NCBI GenBank assembly: GCA_902363625.1 | Contig: CABJAS010000001.1 | Coordinates: forward strand, 124,001 to 188,000 | Origin: Clostridiaceae bacterium | Lineage (GTDB): Bacteria; Bacillota_I; Bacilli_A; Erysipelotrichales; Coprobacillaceae | Length of the DNA: 64,000 nucleotides | Reading direction: 5' to 3' | Shown: positions 16,746 to 25,492 of the stretch, piece by piece | Position numbering within the stretch: the first letter of the stretch is position 1 | Layout: the number at the start of each line of letters is the position of its first letter | The notes under the pieces: model-generated | What the model was told of the DNA's origin: nothing | Seen by the model: the letters and a program-made list of their open reading frames with translations, nothing else | Database searches by the model: none | Program-made: the position numbers and the translations under genes

Positions 16746-16774
16746 TTGGTCGAACATTTAAACAATGCTATAAT
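16746..16774 (+). promoter_or_regulatory. Sigma-A-type promoter of xerD
   Basis: TTGGTC (16746-16751), 17 bases, then TATAAT (16769-16774) preceded by TGC, an extended -10. It lies 17 bases before the xerD ATG. Confidence 0.55.
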
Positions 16775-16790
16775 TTAAAATGGTGATAAC

Positions 16791-17720
16791 ATGAAGTATA
16801 GCATTGATGAAGCAATCAGCGAATATAAGCAGTATATTCGAATTGAAAAGGGATTATCTAATCAAAGTGTTGCTTCTTATATGACGGAACTGAAAAAGTT
16901 TAGGGAATATTTTATTAAAAAGAAAGAAATCAGGGAAATCAGCAAGAACGATATATTGGATTATTTCAGTTATTTAAACGAGCAGGCTTTAAAAAAAAGA
17001 ACGATTTCACATAATGCTTCAACGCTGAATAATTTTTTTAAATTTTGCATGCGTGAAGGAATTTTGGAGATTGATCCGATGGTTAGTGTGAAATTTCCAA
17101 AGCTAGATAAGGATCTTCCGGTTGTATTAAACGAGCAGGAAGTAGAAGATCTGATGAATGTCGCTTATGCAAAGGCAAGAGAAAGTGCGTTGTATTATCG
17201 TGATTTTTGCATGTTGGAATTGATGTATGCCGCTGGGCTCAGAATCAGTGAATTAGTCAATTTAACGATCAACGATTTGCATTTAACAATGAATCTTATT
17301 CGTTGTTTTGGGAAGGGATCAAAAGAGAGAATGGTTCCGATTGCCGATTATATGATTGAGATACTCAATGAATATATGCAGGATTATCGTCCTTTGTTAA
17401 TGAAAGGTCATGATTCAAACTATTTATTCCTAAACTACAAGGGACAGTCGCTTTCACGTCAGTCATTTTGGAAAATGATTAAGAAAAATGCGTTGCAGGC
17501 AAATATTAAAAAGAACATTACGCCCCATACACTAAGGCATAGTTTTGCCACCCATCTGTTAAATCATGGCGCGGATTTGCGTTCTATTCAAGAGATGCTA
17601 GGACATTCCAACATCTCAACCACCACTATCTATACTCATGTTACAAATCAAAAAATGATCGATGAATATAAAAAATTTCATCCCCGCAGTAAGCAACAGG
17701 AGGAAAAGGAAAATGTATAA
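16791..17720 (+). CDS. xerD: Tyrosine recombinase XerD
   Basis: Site-specific recombinase that with XerC resolves chromosome dimers at dif. 309 residues; N-terminal SAM-like core-binding domain (about 1-90) and catalytic domain with Arg in AAGLRISELVNL, Lys in GKGSKERMVPI, HTLRHSFATHLL, LGHSNISTTTIYTH with His and the nucleophilic Tyr. XerD rather than a phage integrase because of length and the conserved xerD-deoB order. It overlaps deoB. Confidence 0.92.
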   Translation: MKYSIDEAISEYKQYIRIEKGLSNQSVASYMTELKKFREYFIKKKEIREISKNDILDYFSYLNEQALKKRTISHNASTLNNFFKFCMREGILEIDPMVSVKFPKLDKDLPVVLNEQEVEDLMNVAYAKARESALYYRDFCMLELMYAAGLRISELVNLTINDLHLTMNLIRCFGKGSKERMVPIADYMIEILNEYMQDYRPLLMKGHDSNYLFLNYKGQSLSRQSFWKMIKKNALQANIKKNITPHTLRHSFATHLLNHGADLRSIQEMLGHSNISTTTIYTHVTNQKMIDEYKKFHPRSKQQEEKENV

Positions 17721-18894
17721 GTATAAACGGGTATTTACAATTGTATTGGATTCACTGGGGATAGGGAACGCAAAAGATGCTGAATCTTATGGGGATCAGG
17801 GAACGAACACATTAAAACACATTTGTGATCAATATCCGCAGATCGAAGTTCCTAACCTTGAAGGATTAGGATTGGGTGAATTAGGTGACTTTAACGGGAT
17901 TTATAAATTACCTGGATATTTTGGGACTGTTGGTAAATTAAATGAGATAAGCAATGGCAAAGATACTATGACCGGTCATTATGAATTGATGGGATTAAAA
18001 GTGGAAAAGCCATTTAAAACCTTTACGGAAACAGGATTCCCTGAAGCTTTTATTAAAGAATTTGAAGAAAAAACAGGTTATAAAACGATTGGTAATATTG
18101 CTGCCAGCGGAACTGAAATTATTGACTTGTTTGGAGAACAACAAATTAAAAACAAAGAACTGATTGTCTATACATCGGCGGATTCCGTATTTCAGATTGC
18201 CGCTCACGAAAAATACATTGGGCTAGATGAATTATATCGCTGTTGTGAAATTGCTCGTGAATTGCTTTTAAAGGATGAATGGAAGGTTGGGCGTGTTATC
18301 GCAAGACCGTTTATCGGAGAGAAAAAAGGAGAGTTCCAGCGTACTTCCAATCGCCATGATTGGGCTTTAGAACCTTTTGATCGTACGGTTTTAAATACTT
18401 TGAAAGATAATGGGTTGGACGTTATCGCCGTTGGAAAAATCAATGATATTTTCTGCGGTCAGGGCGTTACCAAAGCGATTACGACAAAAAGCAATGAAGA
18501 TGGCATGGATAAGACAATTGCCCTTGCACAAACCGATTTTACAGGTTTGGCGTTTATCAATTTAGTTGATTTTGATTCTCTGTATGGTCATCGTCGTGAT
18601 CCAATCGGCTATGGAAAAGCCTTAGAGAGATTTGATCAGCAGCTAAATGATCTTATGTATCAGCTAAACGAAGATGATCTTCTGATTATCACAGCGGATC
18701 ATGGTAATGATCCTACATTCAAAGGCAGTGATCATACACGTGAACAAGTACCATTGATTCTGTATTCAAAGAAATTAAAAGGAAATCAGAATCTTGGAGA
18801 TTTAGATAGCTTTGCCACAGTAGGTGCGACTATTGCAGATAACTTTAATTGTCAGCTGCCACTCATTGGAAATTCCATCTTAAATCTATTATAA
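17713..18894 (+). CDS. deoB: Phosphopentomutase
   Basis: Mn-dependent enzyme interconverting (deoxy)ribose 1- and 5-phosphate in nucleoside salvage. 393 residues of the alkaline phosphatase superfamily: metal-binding DSLGIGNAKDA at the N terminus, the phosphorylated Thr in DTMTGHYELMG, HRRDPIGYG, and TADHGNDPTFKGSDHTRE with the metal-binding His and Asp. The ATG at 17713 follows AGGAAAAGG and overlaps the end of xerD. Confidence 0.96.
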   Translation: MYKYKRVFTIVLDSLGIGNAKDAESYGDQGTNTLKHICDQYPQIEVPNLEGLGLGELGDFNGIYKLPGYFGTVGKLNEISNGKDTMTGHYELMGLKVEKPFKTFTETGFPEAFIKEFEEKTGYKTIGNIAASGTEIIDLFGEQQIKNKELIVYTSADSVFQIAAHEKYIGLDELYRCCEIARELLLKDEWKVGRVIARPFIGEKKGEFQRTSNRHDWALEPFDRTVLNTLKDNGLDVIAVGKINDIFCGQGVTKAITTKSNEDGMDKTIALAQTDFTGLAFINLVDFDSLYGHRRDPIGYGKALERFDQQLNDLMYQLNEDDLLIITADHGNDPTFKGSDHTREQVPLILYSKKLKGNQNLGDLDSFATVGATIADNFNCQLPLIGNSILNLL

Positions 18895-18918
18895 AAAGAC
18901 TTTCACAAGTCTTTTTTT
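18893..18918. terminator. Bidirectional terminator deoB / Dabb gene
   Basis: AAAAAGACTT (18893-18902) and AAGTCTTTTTTT (18907-18918) flank a four-base loop. A-run and T-run on either side let it serve both convergent genes. Confidence 0.85.
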
Positions 18919-19233
18919 CTAATCCTCAATTTTATAGTCAATGCAGACACGTGATTCACGTAGTGGCGTTATATATTGTCCAAAGGCAACATGACTGGGA
19001 TGAACCTGGTATTGATTTAAATCCTCCATTGTTTGGAAGGTTGAAACTAGAATATAATCATAATTGTCCTTTACAGCTTGTTCATCATTAAAATAAACCT
19101 CTAATGAAACAACCTGTTTAATTTCATCTTTTAGCTTCAGCATTCTTTCTTTTGCTTCTAAAAGGTTTTCTTGTTTGCTTTTTCCATTGGCTTCTTCTTT
19201 AAATTTAAACATTACAATATGCTGTATCATCAT
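18919..19233 (-). CDS. Dabb-family (stress-responsive A/B barrel) protein
   Basis: Small dimeric alpha-beta barrel protein of about 104 residues. The opening IQHIVMFKFKEEA, YDYILVSTFQTMEDLNQYQVHPSHV and the end RVCIDYKIED are typical of the Dabb domain (PF07876). Bacterial members have no established common activity. The start follows AAAGGAGG; the first of the ATGs is chosen. Confidence 0.88.
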   Translation of the reverse strand: MMIQHIVMFKFKEEANGKSKQENLLEAKERMLKLKDEIKQVVSLEVYFNDEQAVKDNYDYILVSTFQTMEDLNQYQVHPSHVAFGQYITPLRESRVCIDYKIED

Positions 19234-19323
19234 CAATTCCTCCTTTAAACATTATAACACAGCTTGAAACCAGACGAAAACCTCTTTATAATAGATATTA
19301 GGTTGAATGAAGGAGAATAAAAA

Positions 19324-19590
19324 ATGTCTACAGATCCTAAAAAATTAGTAAAAACCATTCTATTAACTTACTTGCTGGCTTCTGTCATATTAGCTTCCGG
19401 TTATACTTGCAGGGGAGTGCCGGTGCTGATTGTTACTTTTTCAGCAATAAGTGTGTTGCTTTATGGAAGTGCTGTATTGGCACTGCATCAAAACTATAAA
19501 AAATACAAGATATCCATGTATCGTTTTTTAGAAGAAATTGGAATTATCTTTTGTTTATTTGCTGTTATAATGGCAATAATGAACCTATAA
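19324..19590 (+). CDS. Small membrane protein, unknown
   Basis: An 88-residue protein with three hydrophobic segments: ILLTYLLASVILASGYTC, PVLIVTFSAISVLLYGSAVLA and IIFCLFAVIMAIM. A basic stretch (HQNYKKYKISMYR) lies between the last two. Start ATG follows AAGGAGAA; a hairpin terminator follows. I do not recognise the family. Confidence 0.65.
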   Translation: MSTDPKKLVKTILLTYLLASVILASGYTCRGVPVLIVTFSAISVLLYGSAVLALHQNYKKYKISMYRFLEEIGIIFCLFAVIMAIMNL

Positions 19591-19591
19591 G

Positions 19592-19637
19592 AAAAGCCTA
19601 GGGATTATATTTAGTTATATAAACCTTGGGCTTTTTA
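19592..19637 (+). terminator. Terminator of the small membrane gene
   Basis: An imperfect repeat, AAAAGCCTAGG with CCTTGGGCTTTTT, encloses an A/T-rich loop and ends in a T run, just after the stop codon. Confidence 0.6.
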
Positions 19638-19721
19638 TGTTTTTGCGGAATAAGCATAAGCACAATTTTATTATATATTTTGGTTAACATAATATGCATT
19701 ATCGGAAGTTGTATATATTGT

Positions 19722-19771
19722 TAAAAAAGGAAAAGGCGAGTTAATGTAATACGATTACAATGCCTTTTCAC
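19722..19771 (-). terminator. Probable terminator of the DUF2156-GNAT gene
   Basis: Read on the minus strand, AAAAGGC pairs with GCCTTTT around an inner GTAAT-CGT-ATTAC hairpin, followed by CCTTTTTT. It lies just past the stop of the minus-strand gene. Confidence 0.5.
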
Positions 19772-19778
19772 TTCTTTG

Positions 19779-21527
19779 TTAAAGGGTTTCACTGATAAAT
19801 AATGTGGTTCCTGATCTTTCTATTTCATCCTTCAATGTATTATCTTGATATCGAACAGCCATATTCGCCAAAGCTTTTTCATTATCAGCTAATTCAATAT
19901 TGTCAGCCATTCTTATCTCAATCTGTTTTGCTTCACACAATAAATAATTAAGAACAGCTTTTAATCCTTCCGGATCATCTATAATGGATTCATGAATTAA
20001 GATCACATCATCAGATTTTTCATATACTATATATCCTATGCACTTTTCATTTTGATAAAGCGTTAGGATACAATGGTTCTCATTTTGATGATATGGTATA
20101 AAATAATTTTCATAGTAAGCTTCATCACGAATGCGATAGCCATTATAATGCTCAGTAAAGTGTTGGTATGCTCCCAGTAAGGTTGTTGCTCCCACCTCTT
20201 CTTTAAAATTGTATACAGACTCGTTAATATTGGCAAACGGCTTTTTGATGATCGCTATCTTATGATAATAAGCTTCCATAAAGCCAAAAGAACGGTAAAC
20301 ATCCCAATTATAGGCTTGCAGGATCAACAAGCGATCCTCTTTATGATCTTCCAGTGCTTTTTCCATCATCGTTCGCATAAACCCGTTGCCTCTGAAGTTT
20401 CGTTTCGTACAAACACCGACAATAAAGTGTGTTTCAATCTCCTTATCCCCTACTTTTAAAGTCATTGGTTTCATCTGCATCGCTGCCAATATCTGGCCAT
20501 AGCATTCTATTGCGTATGTATTTTTGGGATCATATAAATTACTGAAATAAAAGGCTGTCGAATTTTCATCCTCATCAGCAAAAGAATCCAACCATAATTG
20601 CTTAATCTGTGATGTATACTGATTACCAGGACGAATCAGTTTTGTCTGATTTAGACCAATCGCATATTTAACAAGACGATATAAAGGATGCAGATCCATC
20701 TTTGCCTTTCTTAATTCCGGAAGACCTAGATCATCTTCACGGTTAATAAAATGATATTCTAAATGCTCATTTAAGAAATGCTTCAGTACAGCCACATATA
20801 AACCACGAATACTGCGATTCGCCTTTTCTACATGAATCTGCAGTGTATCTTCATATAGTTTTGACGCTAATGTGAACGCTTCGATCTTACCATCAATATA
20901 AAGACACCCGCCAAGTAGATTTAACTCATCATAATGCGCTAATAATCCTTCAATTCCGTTGATTTCTGCTTCAATATCCTCTTTTCGATCATGGGTATCT
21001 TTCCATTGATTTAAAAAGCTGAGAACATCTTCTTTCATAGTGTTTTGATATGAAAGAAACTCAAAGCGTCCCTCATATTCTTTCACAAAGGCATTATAAT
21101 GATTGCGTCTTTTCTGCATTTTCTTTCCTTTTAAAGTAGCGTGCATGGATACATCATAAACATAATCCCCAGCATTTTCTTCTAATCGCCATATAAAAGT
21201 GTTTTTAGGATAATATTTCTTTAGCAATTCCACAAATGGATCCACTGCTGCTTCCACAACAAAATCCACTCCATGCTGCTTTGAATACGCTAACATAAAA
21301 TCCACTGCCTCTTTAAAATAAGCTTCATCACATAAAGGCATCATCCATCTCACTCGGTCATGATAGAGCCAGTAGCCGACAAAAAAATGTTCATGAATTT
21401 CATAGTAAAGTTCATAAACATCTTTCCACATCAATAATGTGACGATGTTGCAGTTATATTCATTATAGCCATACTGATCGATGTATGACCGAATTTCTTC
21501 AATATCATTATAGTCTATTTTCTTCAT
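19779..21527 (-). CDS. DUF2156 plus GNAT two-domain acyltransferase
   Basis: A 582-residue fusion. Residues about 1-290 match the DUF2156 (LPG synthase C-terminal-like) fold: early NEYNCNIVTLLMW, the basic KGKKMQKRRNHYN, and RSIRGLYVAVLKHFL with LGLPELRKAKMDLHP. Residues about 295-580 form a GNAT unit of the Eis-like type, with FIVGVCTKRNFRGNGFMRTMM (acetyl-CoA loop) and YRSFGFMEAYYHK. The substrate is unknown; DUF2156 proteins are related to aminoacyl-phospholipid synthases, but this one lacks any membrane part. It is a separate unit from the DUF815 gene upstream, which has its own terminator. Confidence 0.82.
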   Translation of the reverse strand: MKKIDYNDIEEIRSYIDQYGYNEYNCNIVTLLMWKDVYELYYEIHEHFFVGYWLYHDRVRWMMPLCDEAYFKEAVDFMLAYSKQHGVDFVVEAAVDPFVELLKKYYPKNTFIWRLEENAGDYVYDVSMHATLKGKKMQKRRNHYNAFVKEYEGRFEFLSYQNTMKEDVLSFLNQWKDTHDRKEDIEAEINGIEGLLAHYDELNLLGGCLYIDGKIEAFTLASKLYEDTLQIHVEKANRSIRGLYVAVLKHFLNEHLEYHFINREDDLGLPELRKAKMDLHPLYRLVKYAIGLNQTKLIRPGNQYTSQIKQLWLDSFADEDENSTAFYFSNLYDPKNTYAIECYGQILAAMQMKPMTLKVGDKEIETHFIVGVCTKRNFRGNGFMRTMMEKALEDHKEDRLLILQAYNWDVYRSFGFMEAYYHKIAIIKKPFANINESVYNFKEEVGATTLLGAYQHFTEHYNGYRIRDEAYYENYFIPYHQNENHCILTLYQNEKCIGYIVYEKSDDVILIHESIIDDPEGLKAVLNYLLCEAKQIEIRMADNIELADNEKALANMAVRYQDNTLKDEIERSGTTLFISETL

Positions 21528-21587
21528 AAATTTCTCCTGTTACGACAATATTATACCACACTCGATGATTATTAAAATTAAAATGCA

Positions 21588-21622
21588 CAAAAAAGGCATT
21601 AGAGTGTCTCTAATACCTTTTT
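21588..21622 (-). terminator. Terminator of the DUF815 gene
   Basis: On the minus strand AAAAAGGTATTAGAG pairs with CTCTAATGCCTTTTTT across a three-base loop. The 5' arm lies in the last codons of the DUF815 gene. Confidence 0.8.
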
Positions 21623-22849
21623 ATTGACCATATATTGAATAAACTGAGTTGCTGTACGTCCGGAAAAACCACCATTGCGAATTTCCCAAATCATAGCCTG
21701 CGCATGCAGTTCTTCCTGATCCATCTCTAAATGATATTTTTTGGCCAATGTATCGACAATATTTAAGAATTCATCCTTAGCCGGATGAGAATATAAAATA
21801 GTGATTCCAAAACGATTAACCAATGAAAGTTTTTCCTGCATAGCGTCATTCAAATTAACTTCATCTACATTTTGTCGTTCAGACCAGCTTTGCTTGATTA
21901 GGTGACGGCGATTGCTTGTTGCATAAATAATAATGTTATTTGGCTTTTCTTCCAAACCACCTTCAATAACGCTTTTTAAATATTTATATTCAGTTTCAAA
22001 ATCTTCAAAAGATAAGTCATCCATATAAATAATGAATTTGTAATGACGATTTTGCAAAGTATGAATGATCTCCGGCAAAAACTGAAACTGATGCTTATAG
22101 ACCTCGACAATTCTCAAGCCATCTTGATAAAAGTCATTTAAGATCGCTTTAATACTGGTTGACTTACCAGTTCCGCTATCTCCATACAATAATACATTAT
22201 TTGCTTTTTCGCCTAATAAAAACGCTTTTGTATTTGCAATCAGTTTTTCTTTTTGACTGCTGTAGCCAACAATATCACTCAACGTATAGCTCTCTACATG
22301 ACTGATTGGAATGATTTTATGCTGATCATAGCGAAAGGCCTTATTTAAGCCATAGAAGCCTACTCCGTAAGTAGAATAGTGTTCCTTTAAAACATCATAA
22401 AACGCTTCTATAGAGGATGTATTAGCTAAATGATCGCAAAGTTCAGACAATAAGTGATGCACTTGCGGATCCATCATGTGTTTTTTGATTTTATAGTCTT
22501 TAAACATCGGCTGATATAGCGGATTCAGACAAGAAAAATCATAATGAAACAAGTGATAAATGATAGAAAGGTCAGATAAAACAATAGCTTTTAAAGAAGC
22601 ATCAATTTCTTCTTTTCTTTCCAGTGCCAGTGTAAAGGAGTTTTCATGATAAGCTAGCAGCAGTGTAATATATACCTGAAACAGCTGTCCGTCAATCGCA
22701 TATGTTTCTTTTACCTTTAGCAGTTGGTGAAAAAGATCGATCTCATATTGATCCGGTTCCTTTTGCCACGCTAAAAAAGCAGAAAGCGGTTCTTCAATGA
22801 TACATTCTACTTTTAACGGACGATATAAGATAAGCTGATTTAAATTCAT
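21599..22849 (-). CDS. DUF815 AAA-type ATPase
   Basis: Predicted AAA+ ATPase of the DUF815 family, 416 residues. Walker A is YGDSGTGKSTSIKA at about residues 220-230, Walker B IIYMDDLSFEDFE, and there is a sensor-like IIIYATSNRRHLI. The C-terminal RNGGFSGRTATQFIQYMV is a family hallmark. The N-terminal half is family-specific helical sequence of unknown role. The ATG at 22849 follows AAGGTG. It lies ten bases after the UPF0210 gene, so it is the third gene of an operon. Cellular function is not established. Confidence 0.85.
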   Translation of the reverse strand: MNLNQLILYRPLKVECIIEEPLSAFLAWQKEPDQYEIDLFHQLLKVKETYAIDGQLFQVYITLLLAYHENSFTLALERKEEIDASLKAIVLSDLSIIYHLFHYDFSCLNPLYQPMFKDYKIKKHMMDPQVHHLLSELCDHLANTSSIEAFYDVLKEHYSTYGVGFYGLNKAFRYDQHKIIPISHVESYTLSDIVGYSSQKEKLIANTKAFLLGEKANNVLLYGDSGTGKSTSIKAILNDFYQDGLRIVEVYKHQFQFLPEIIHTLQNRHYKFIIYMDDLSFEDFETEYKYLKSVIEGGLEEKPNNIIIYATSNRRHLIKQSWSERQNVDEVNLNDAMQEKLSLVNRFGITILYSHPAKDEFLNIVDTLAKKYHLEMDQEELHAQAMIWEIRNGGFSGRTATQFIQYMVNKKVLETL

Positions 22850-22859
22850 TGATTTCACC

Positions 22860-24224
22860 TTAATTCTTAAAACTATGAATTGGTGCCGGTACTCTGCCGC
22901 CACGGTTTACAAATTTAGAACAGTCGTATTCGTTGACTTTCATGATTGGTGCATAGCCTAACAATCCACCAAATACCGCTTCTTCCCCAACATCTTTTCC
23001 AATGACAGGAATGATTCTTACCGCAGTTGTTTTCTGGTTAATCATCCCAATGGCCATTTCATCTGCGATAATTCCGGAAATGGTACTGTCTGTTGTTTTA
23101 CCCGGAATAGCGATCATATCCAATCCAACTGAACAAACACATGTCATCGCTTCTAGTTTTTCAAGGGTCAACGCACCCACCCTTGCAGCATCGATCATTG
23201 CTTGATCTTCACTGACCGGAATAAATGCTCCGCTTAATCCACCAACATAAGAAGATGCCATGACACCGCCTTTTTTAACTTGATCGTTTAAAATCGCTAA
23301 TGCAGCTGTTGTTCCAGGTGCACCAACCGATTCTAACCCCATTTCTTCTAAAATTTCAGCAATACTGTCTCCTACAGCCGGTGTAGGCGCTAAAGAAAGG
23401 TCGATAATACCAAAGGGTACATCTAATTTTTTAGAAGCTTCCTGTGCCACTAATTGACCGACACGGGTAATTTTGAATGCTGTTTTCTTTATGGTTTCAC
23501 ATAACTCACCAAAATCTTTGCCGCGTGCCTGTTCGATTGCCTTTTTAACAACACCCGGACCGCTGACTCCGACATTGATGATGCAGTCTGCTTCTGTTAC
23601 CCCATGAAAAGCCCCTGCCATGAACGGATTGTCATCGGGAGCATTACATAAAATAACCAGTTTTGCGCATCCCAAAGAATCTTCTTCTTTTGTCAGTTCT
23701 GCTGTATCTTTAATAATCTTTCCACATAATTTAATCGCATCCATGTTCAATCCTGTTTTGGTAGATCCAACCACTACTGAACTGCAAACTGAATCCGTCA
23801 CTGCCATTGCTTCAGGAATCGATTCAATCAGTAATTTTTCAGCCGGTGACATCCCTTTTGATACGACAGCTGTATATCCACCGATAAAATTGACACGCGT
23901 AGCTTTCGCCGCTTCATCCAATGCTTTCGCAATTTTCACAAAGTCCTGTGTTGAATGACAGCTACTGCTGCCAACAAATCCGATTGGGGTTATAGAAATT
24001 CTTTTATTGACGATTGGCACACCAAATTTCTTTTCAATTTCTTCTCCGACAGAAACTAAATTCTGTGCCTTTGTCGTGATTTTACGATAGATATTTTCAC
24101 ATACCTTATCAATATCACTGTCCATGCAATCTAACAAGCTTATCCCCATTGTAATCGTTCTTACATCCAAATTTTCCTGTTCGATCATTTTATTGGTTTC
24201 ATTTACTTCAAACGTATTAATCAT
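22860..24224 (-). CDS. UPF0210 (PFL/DUF711-type) protein
   Basis: A 454-residue protein of the UPF0210 family, distantly related to pyruvate formate-lyase-like folds by family annotation. The opening [16 protein letters not shown] and the ending [15 protein letters not shown] are near-invariant in this family. Enzyme activity is unknown. The ATG follows GGAGG. The ACT-domain gene immediately upstream is its regular partner across Bacillota and other phyla, implying a regulated or ligand-sensing function. Confidence 0.9.
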   Translation of the reverse strand: MINTFEVNETNKMIEQENLDVRTITMGISLLDCMDSDIDKVCENIYRKITTKAQNLVSVGEEIEKKFGVPIVNKRISITPIGFVGSSSCHSTQDFVKIAKALDEAAKATRVNFIGGYTAVVSKGMSPAEKLLIESIPEAMAVTDSVCSSVVVGSTKTGLNMDAIKLCGKIIKDTAELTKEEDSLGCAKLVILCNAPDDNPFMAGAFHGVTEADCIINVGVSGPGVVKKAIEQARGKDFGELCETIKKTAFKITRVGQLVAQEASKKLDVPFGIIDLSLAPTPAVGDSIAEILEEMGLESVGAPGTTAALAILNDQVKKGGVMASSYVGGLSGAFIPVSEDQAMIDAARVGALTLEKLEAMTCVCSVGLDMIAIPGKTTDSTISGIIADEMAIGMINQKTTAVRIIPVIGKDVGEEAVFGGLLGYAPIMKVNEYDCSKFVNRGGRVPAPIHSFKN

Positions 24225-24236
24225 CCTAGACCTCCG

Positions 24237-24509
24237 TTAAATACGATGCATCTTATTAAAGATGTTTTCATGTTGTAATTTAATATTGACTCCGATTTCT
24301 TTTCCTAACGTATCCAGTTCATCAGCCACATTTCCAAAAGTTTCTTCAACTTTTGAAGCATCGACGATCATCATCATATTAAAATAATCCTGTACGATGG
24401 TCTGTGAGATATCTAAAATGTTCATTTCATGTTTCGCTAGAAAAGTACATACTTTTGCGATAATTCCTACTTGATCTTTTCCTACTACGGTAATGACTGC
24501 TTTGTTCAT
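24237..24509 (-). CDS. ACT-domain protein (UPF0237)
   Basis: A 90-residue protein made of one ACT domain, beginning KAVITVVGKDQVGIIAKVC with DISQTIVQDYFNMMMIVD in the second half. ACT domains bind amino acids or other small ligands; this subfamily is encoded beside UPF0210 genes. The ATG at 24509 follows AAGGAGG. First gene of the ACT-UPF0210-DUF815 operon. Confidence 0.9.
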   Translation of the reverse strand: MNKAVITVVGKDQVGIIAKVCTFLAKHEMNILDISQTIVQDYFNMMMIVDASKVEETFGNVADELDTLGKEIGVNIKLQHENIFNKMHRI

Positions 24510-24582
24510 ATACATCCTCCTTGTTATATCTGTTAGCATTATAACAAAATACGATTTAAAATACTACCTGTGATTCTATAAA

Positions 24583-24615
24583 AAAACCGGTAAAAAGAAG
24601 ACTTTTACCGGTTTT
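24583..24615 (-). terminator. Terminator of the minus-strand IIB-like gene
   Basis: AAAACCGGTAAAAAG and CTTTTACCGGTTTT flank a four-base loop; on the minus strand it ends in a T run. It lies six bases past the stop codon. Confidence 0.88.
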
Positions 24616-24620
24616 GGCAA

Positions 24621-24920
24621 TTATAATCGCAAGATCTTTTTTACTTTATCTAAGACTGCTCGGCCGTTCATGGTGCCGTAGTCTACCATATCAATCATTT
24701 GGATGGGTATTGATCGTCTTATCGTCTCTTGAATGTGATGTTTTTCAAAGCGTTCTTGGGGTGATAAGAGAATGACATCGGCTTTATCACACCATGAGTT
24801 CAAGTCTTCTTTTAACACAGGGTGAATCATAATTTCAATGCCATCGTCCCTGGCGGCTGCTTCCATATTATGTATCAACATATTAGGGGCTTCGGGACAT
24901 TCGATGATAATCGTCTTCAT
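24621..24920 (-). CDS. Degenerate PTS IIB-like protein
   Basis: A 99-residue protein with the fold pattern of lactose/cellobiose-type PTS EIIB. It aligns end to end with the divergent neighbour at 25121: both have Cys at residue 8 and both end in YGTMNG plus a short helix. Here the residues after the Cys read CPEAPNML instead of CAAGMSTSLL, so the phosphate-binding loop is not canonical. ADVILLSPQERF matches DVCLLGPQVRF of the neighbour. No IIA or IIC gene is in the window. It could be a regulatory or catalytically altered IIB; direct evidence is lacking. Confidence 0.75.
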   Translation of the reverse strand: MKTIIIECPEAPNMLIHNMEAAARDDGIEIMIHPVLKEDLNSWCDKADVILLSPQERFEKHHIQETIRRSIPIQMIDMVDYGTMNGRAVLDKVKKILRL

Positions 24921-24969
24921 TGCCAGCTCCTCCTTTTATCTACTTATATCATACAATGTGTGATTATTT

Positions 24970-24984
24970 ATGTAAACCCTTCCA
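24970..24984. promoter_or_regulatory. Possible degenerate cre (CcpA) site
   Basis: ATGTAAACCCTTCCA fits the consensus WTGNAANCGNWNNCW except for C instead of G in the central CG. It lies between two divergent PTS IIB-like genes, where carbon control would make sense. The core mismatch keeps confidence low. Confidence 0.25.
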
Positions 24985-25120
24985 TTTGTTTTTTGTCAAG
25001 ATATTTGCTTAAAAAAATATTCTGCTTACATTTATATATACCGCTTTCAAAAAGGCGTGACAAATGAGTGAAAATGTGCTTTAATATATATGTAAATTAA
25101 TTATATAGGAGGAACTTACA

Positions 25121-25438
25121 ATGGTAAGAATTATGTTAGCATGTGCAGCTGGTATGTCAACTAGTTTATTAGTAACTAAAATGCAAACAGCAGCTAAAGA
25201 AGAAGGAGTAGAAGCAGAAATCTGGGCAGTACCAGAAGCAGACGTTGAAAAAAACGTTGGTAAATTTGACGTATGTTTATTAGGACCTCAAGTACGTTTC
25301 AAATTAAAAGCTATTCAAAAAATCGCTGATGGTAAATGGCCAGTAGATGTTATCGAAATGACAGCTTATGGTACTATGAACGGTAAAAAAGTATTTGACT
25401 TTGCTATGGATACTTACAACAAATTCTATAACAAATAA
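25121..25438 (+). CDS. Stand-alone PTS IIB protein, lactose/cellobiose family
   Basis: A 105-residue EIIB of the lactose/cellobiose family. The N terminus VRIMLACAAGMSTSLLVTKM carries the phosphorylated Cys8 and an intact phosphate loop; FDVCLLGPQVRF and the closing AYGTMNGKKV are also typical. Codon choice is strongly biased (GTA, GCA, GGT, TTA) and the ribosome-binding site is AGGAGG, suggesting high expression. No IIA, IIC or sugar hydrolase is adjacent and the gene has its own terminator. It may serve a IIC elsewhere or act as a sensor with its divergent partner. Confidence 0.88.
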   Translation: MVRIMLACAAGMSTSLLVTKMQTAAKEEGVEAEIWAVPEADVEKNVGKFDVCLLGPQVRFKLKAIQKIADGKWPVDVIEMTAYGTMNGKKVFDFAMDTYNKFYNK

Positions 25439-25452
25439 TAAACTATTAAAAT

Positions 25453-25480
25453 AAAAGACGGGGGTTCTCCTCCGTTTTTT
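25453..25480 (+). terminator. Terminator of the PTS IIB gene
   Basis: AAAAGACGG and CCGTTTTTT surround a GGG/CC-containing loop; followed by Ts, 14 bases past the stop. Confidence 0.75.
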
Positions 25481-25492
25481 ATTACTTGAAAA

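Noticed and set aside
16791..17720. Phage or integron integrase instead of XerD
   Set aside because: Length, full set of catalytic residues and the xerD-deoB order fit the housekeeping recombinase; no attachment site or cargo genes nearby.
22860..24224. Plus-strand open frames opposite the UPF0210 gene
   Set aside because: These are antisense shadows of a conserved gene with no ribosome-binding sites or family features. The same reasoning excludes antisense frames over recN, parC, spoIIIE and tkt.
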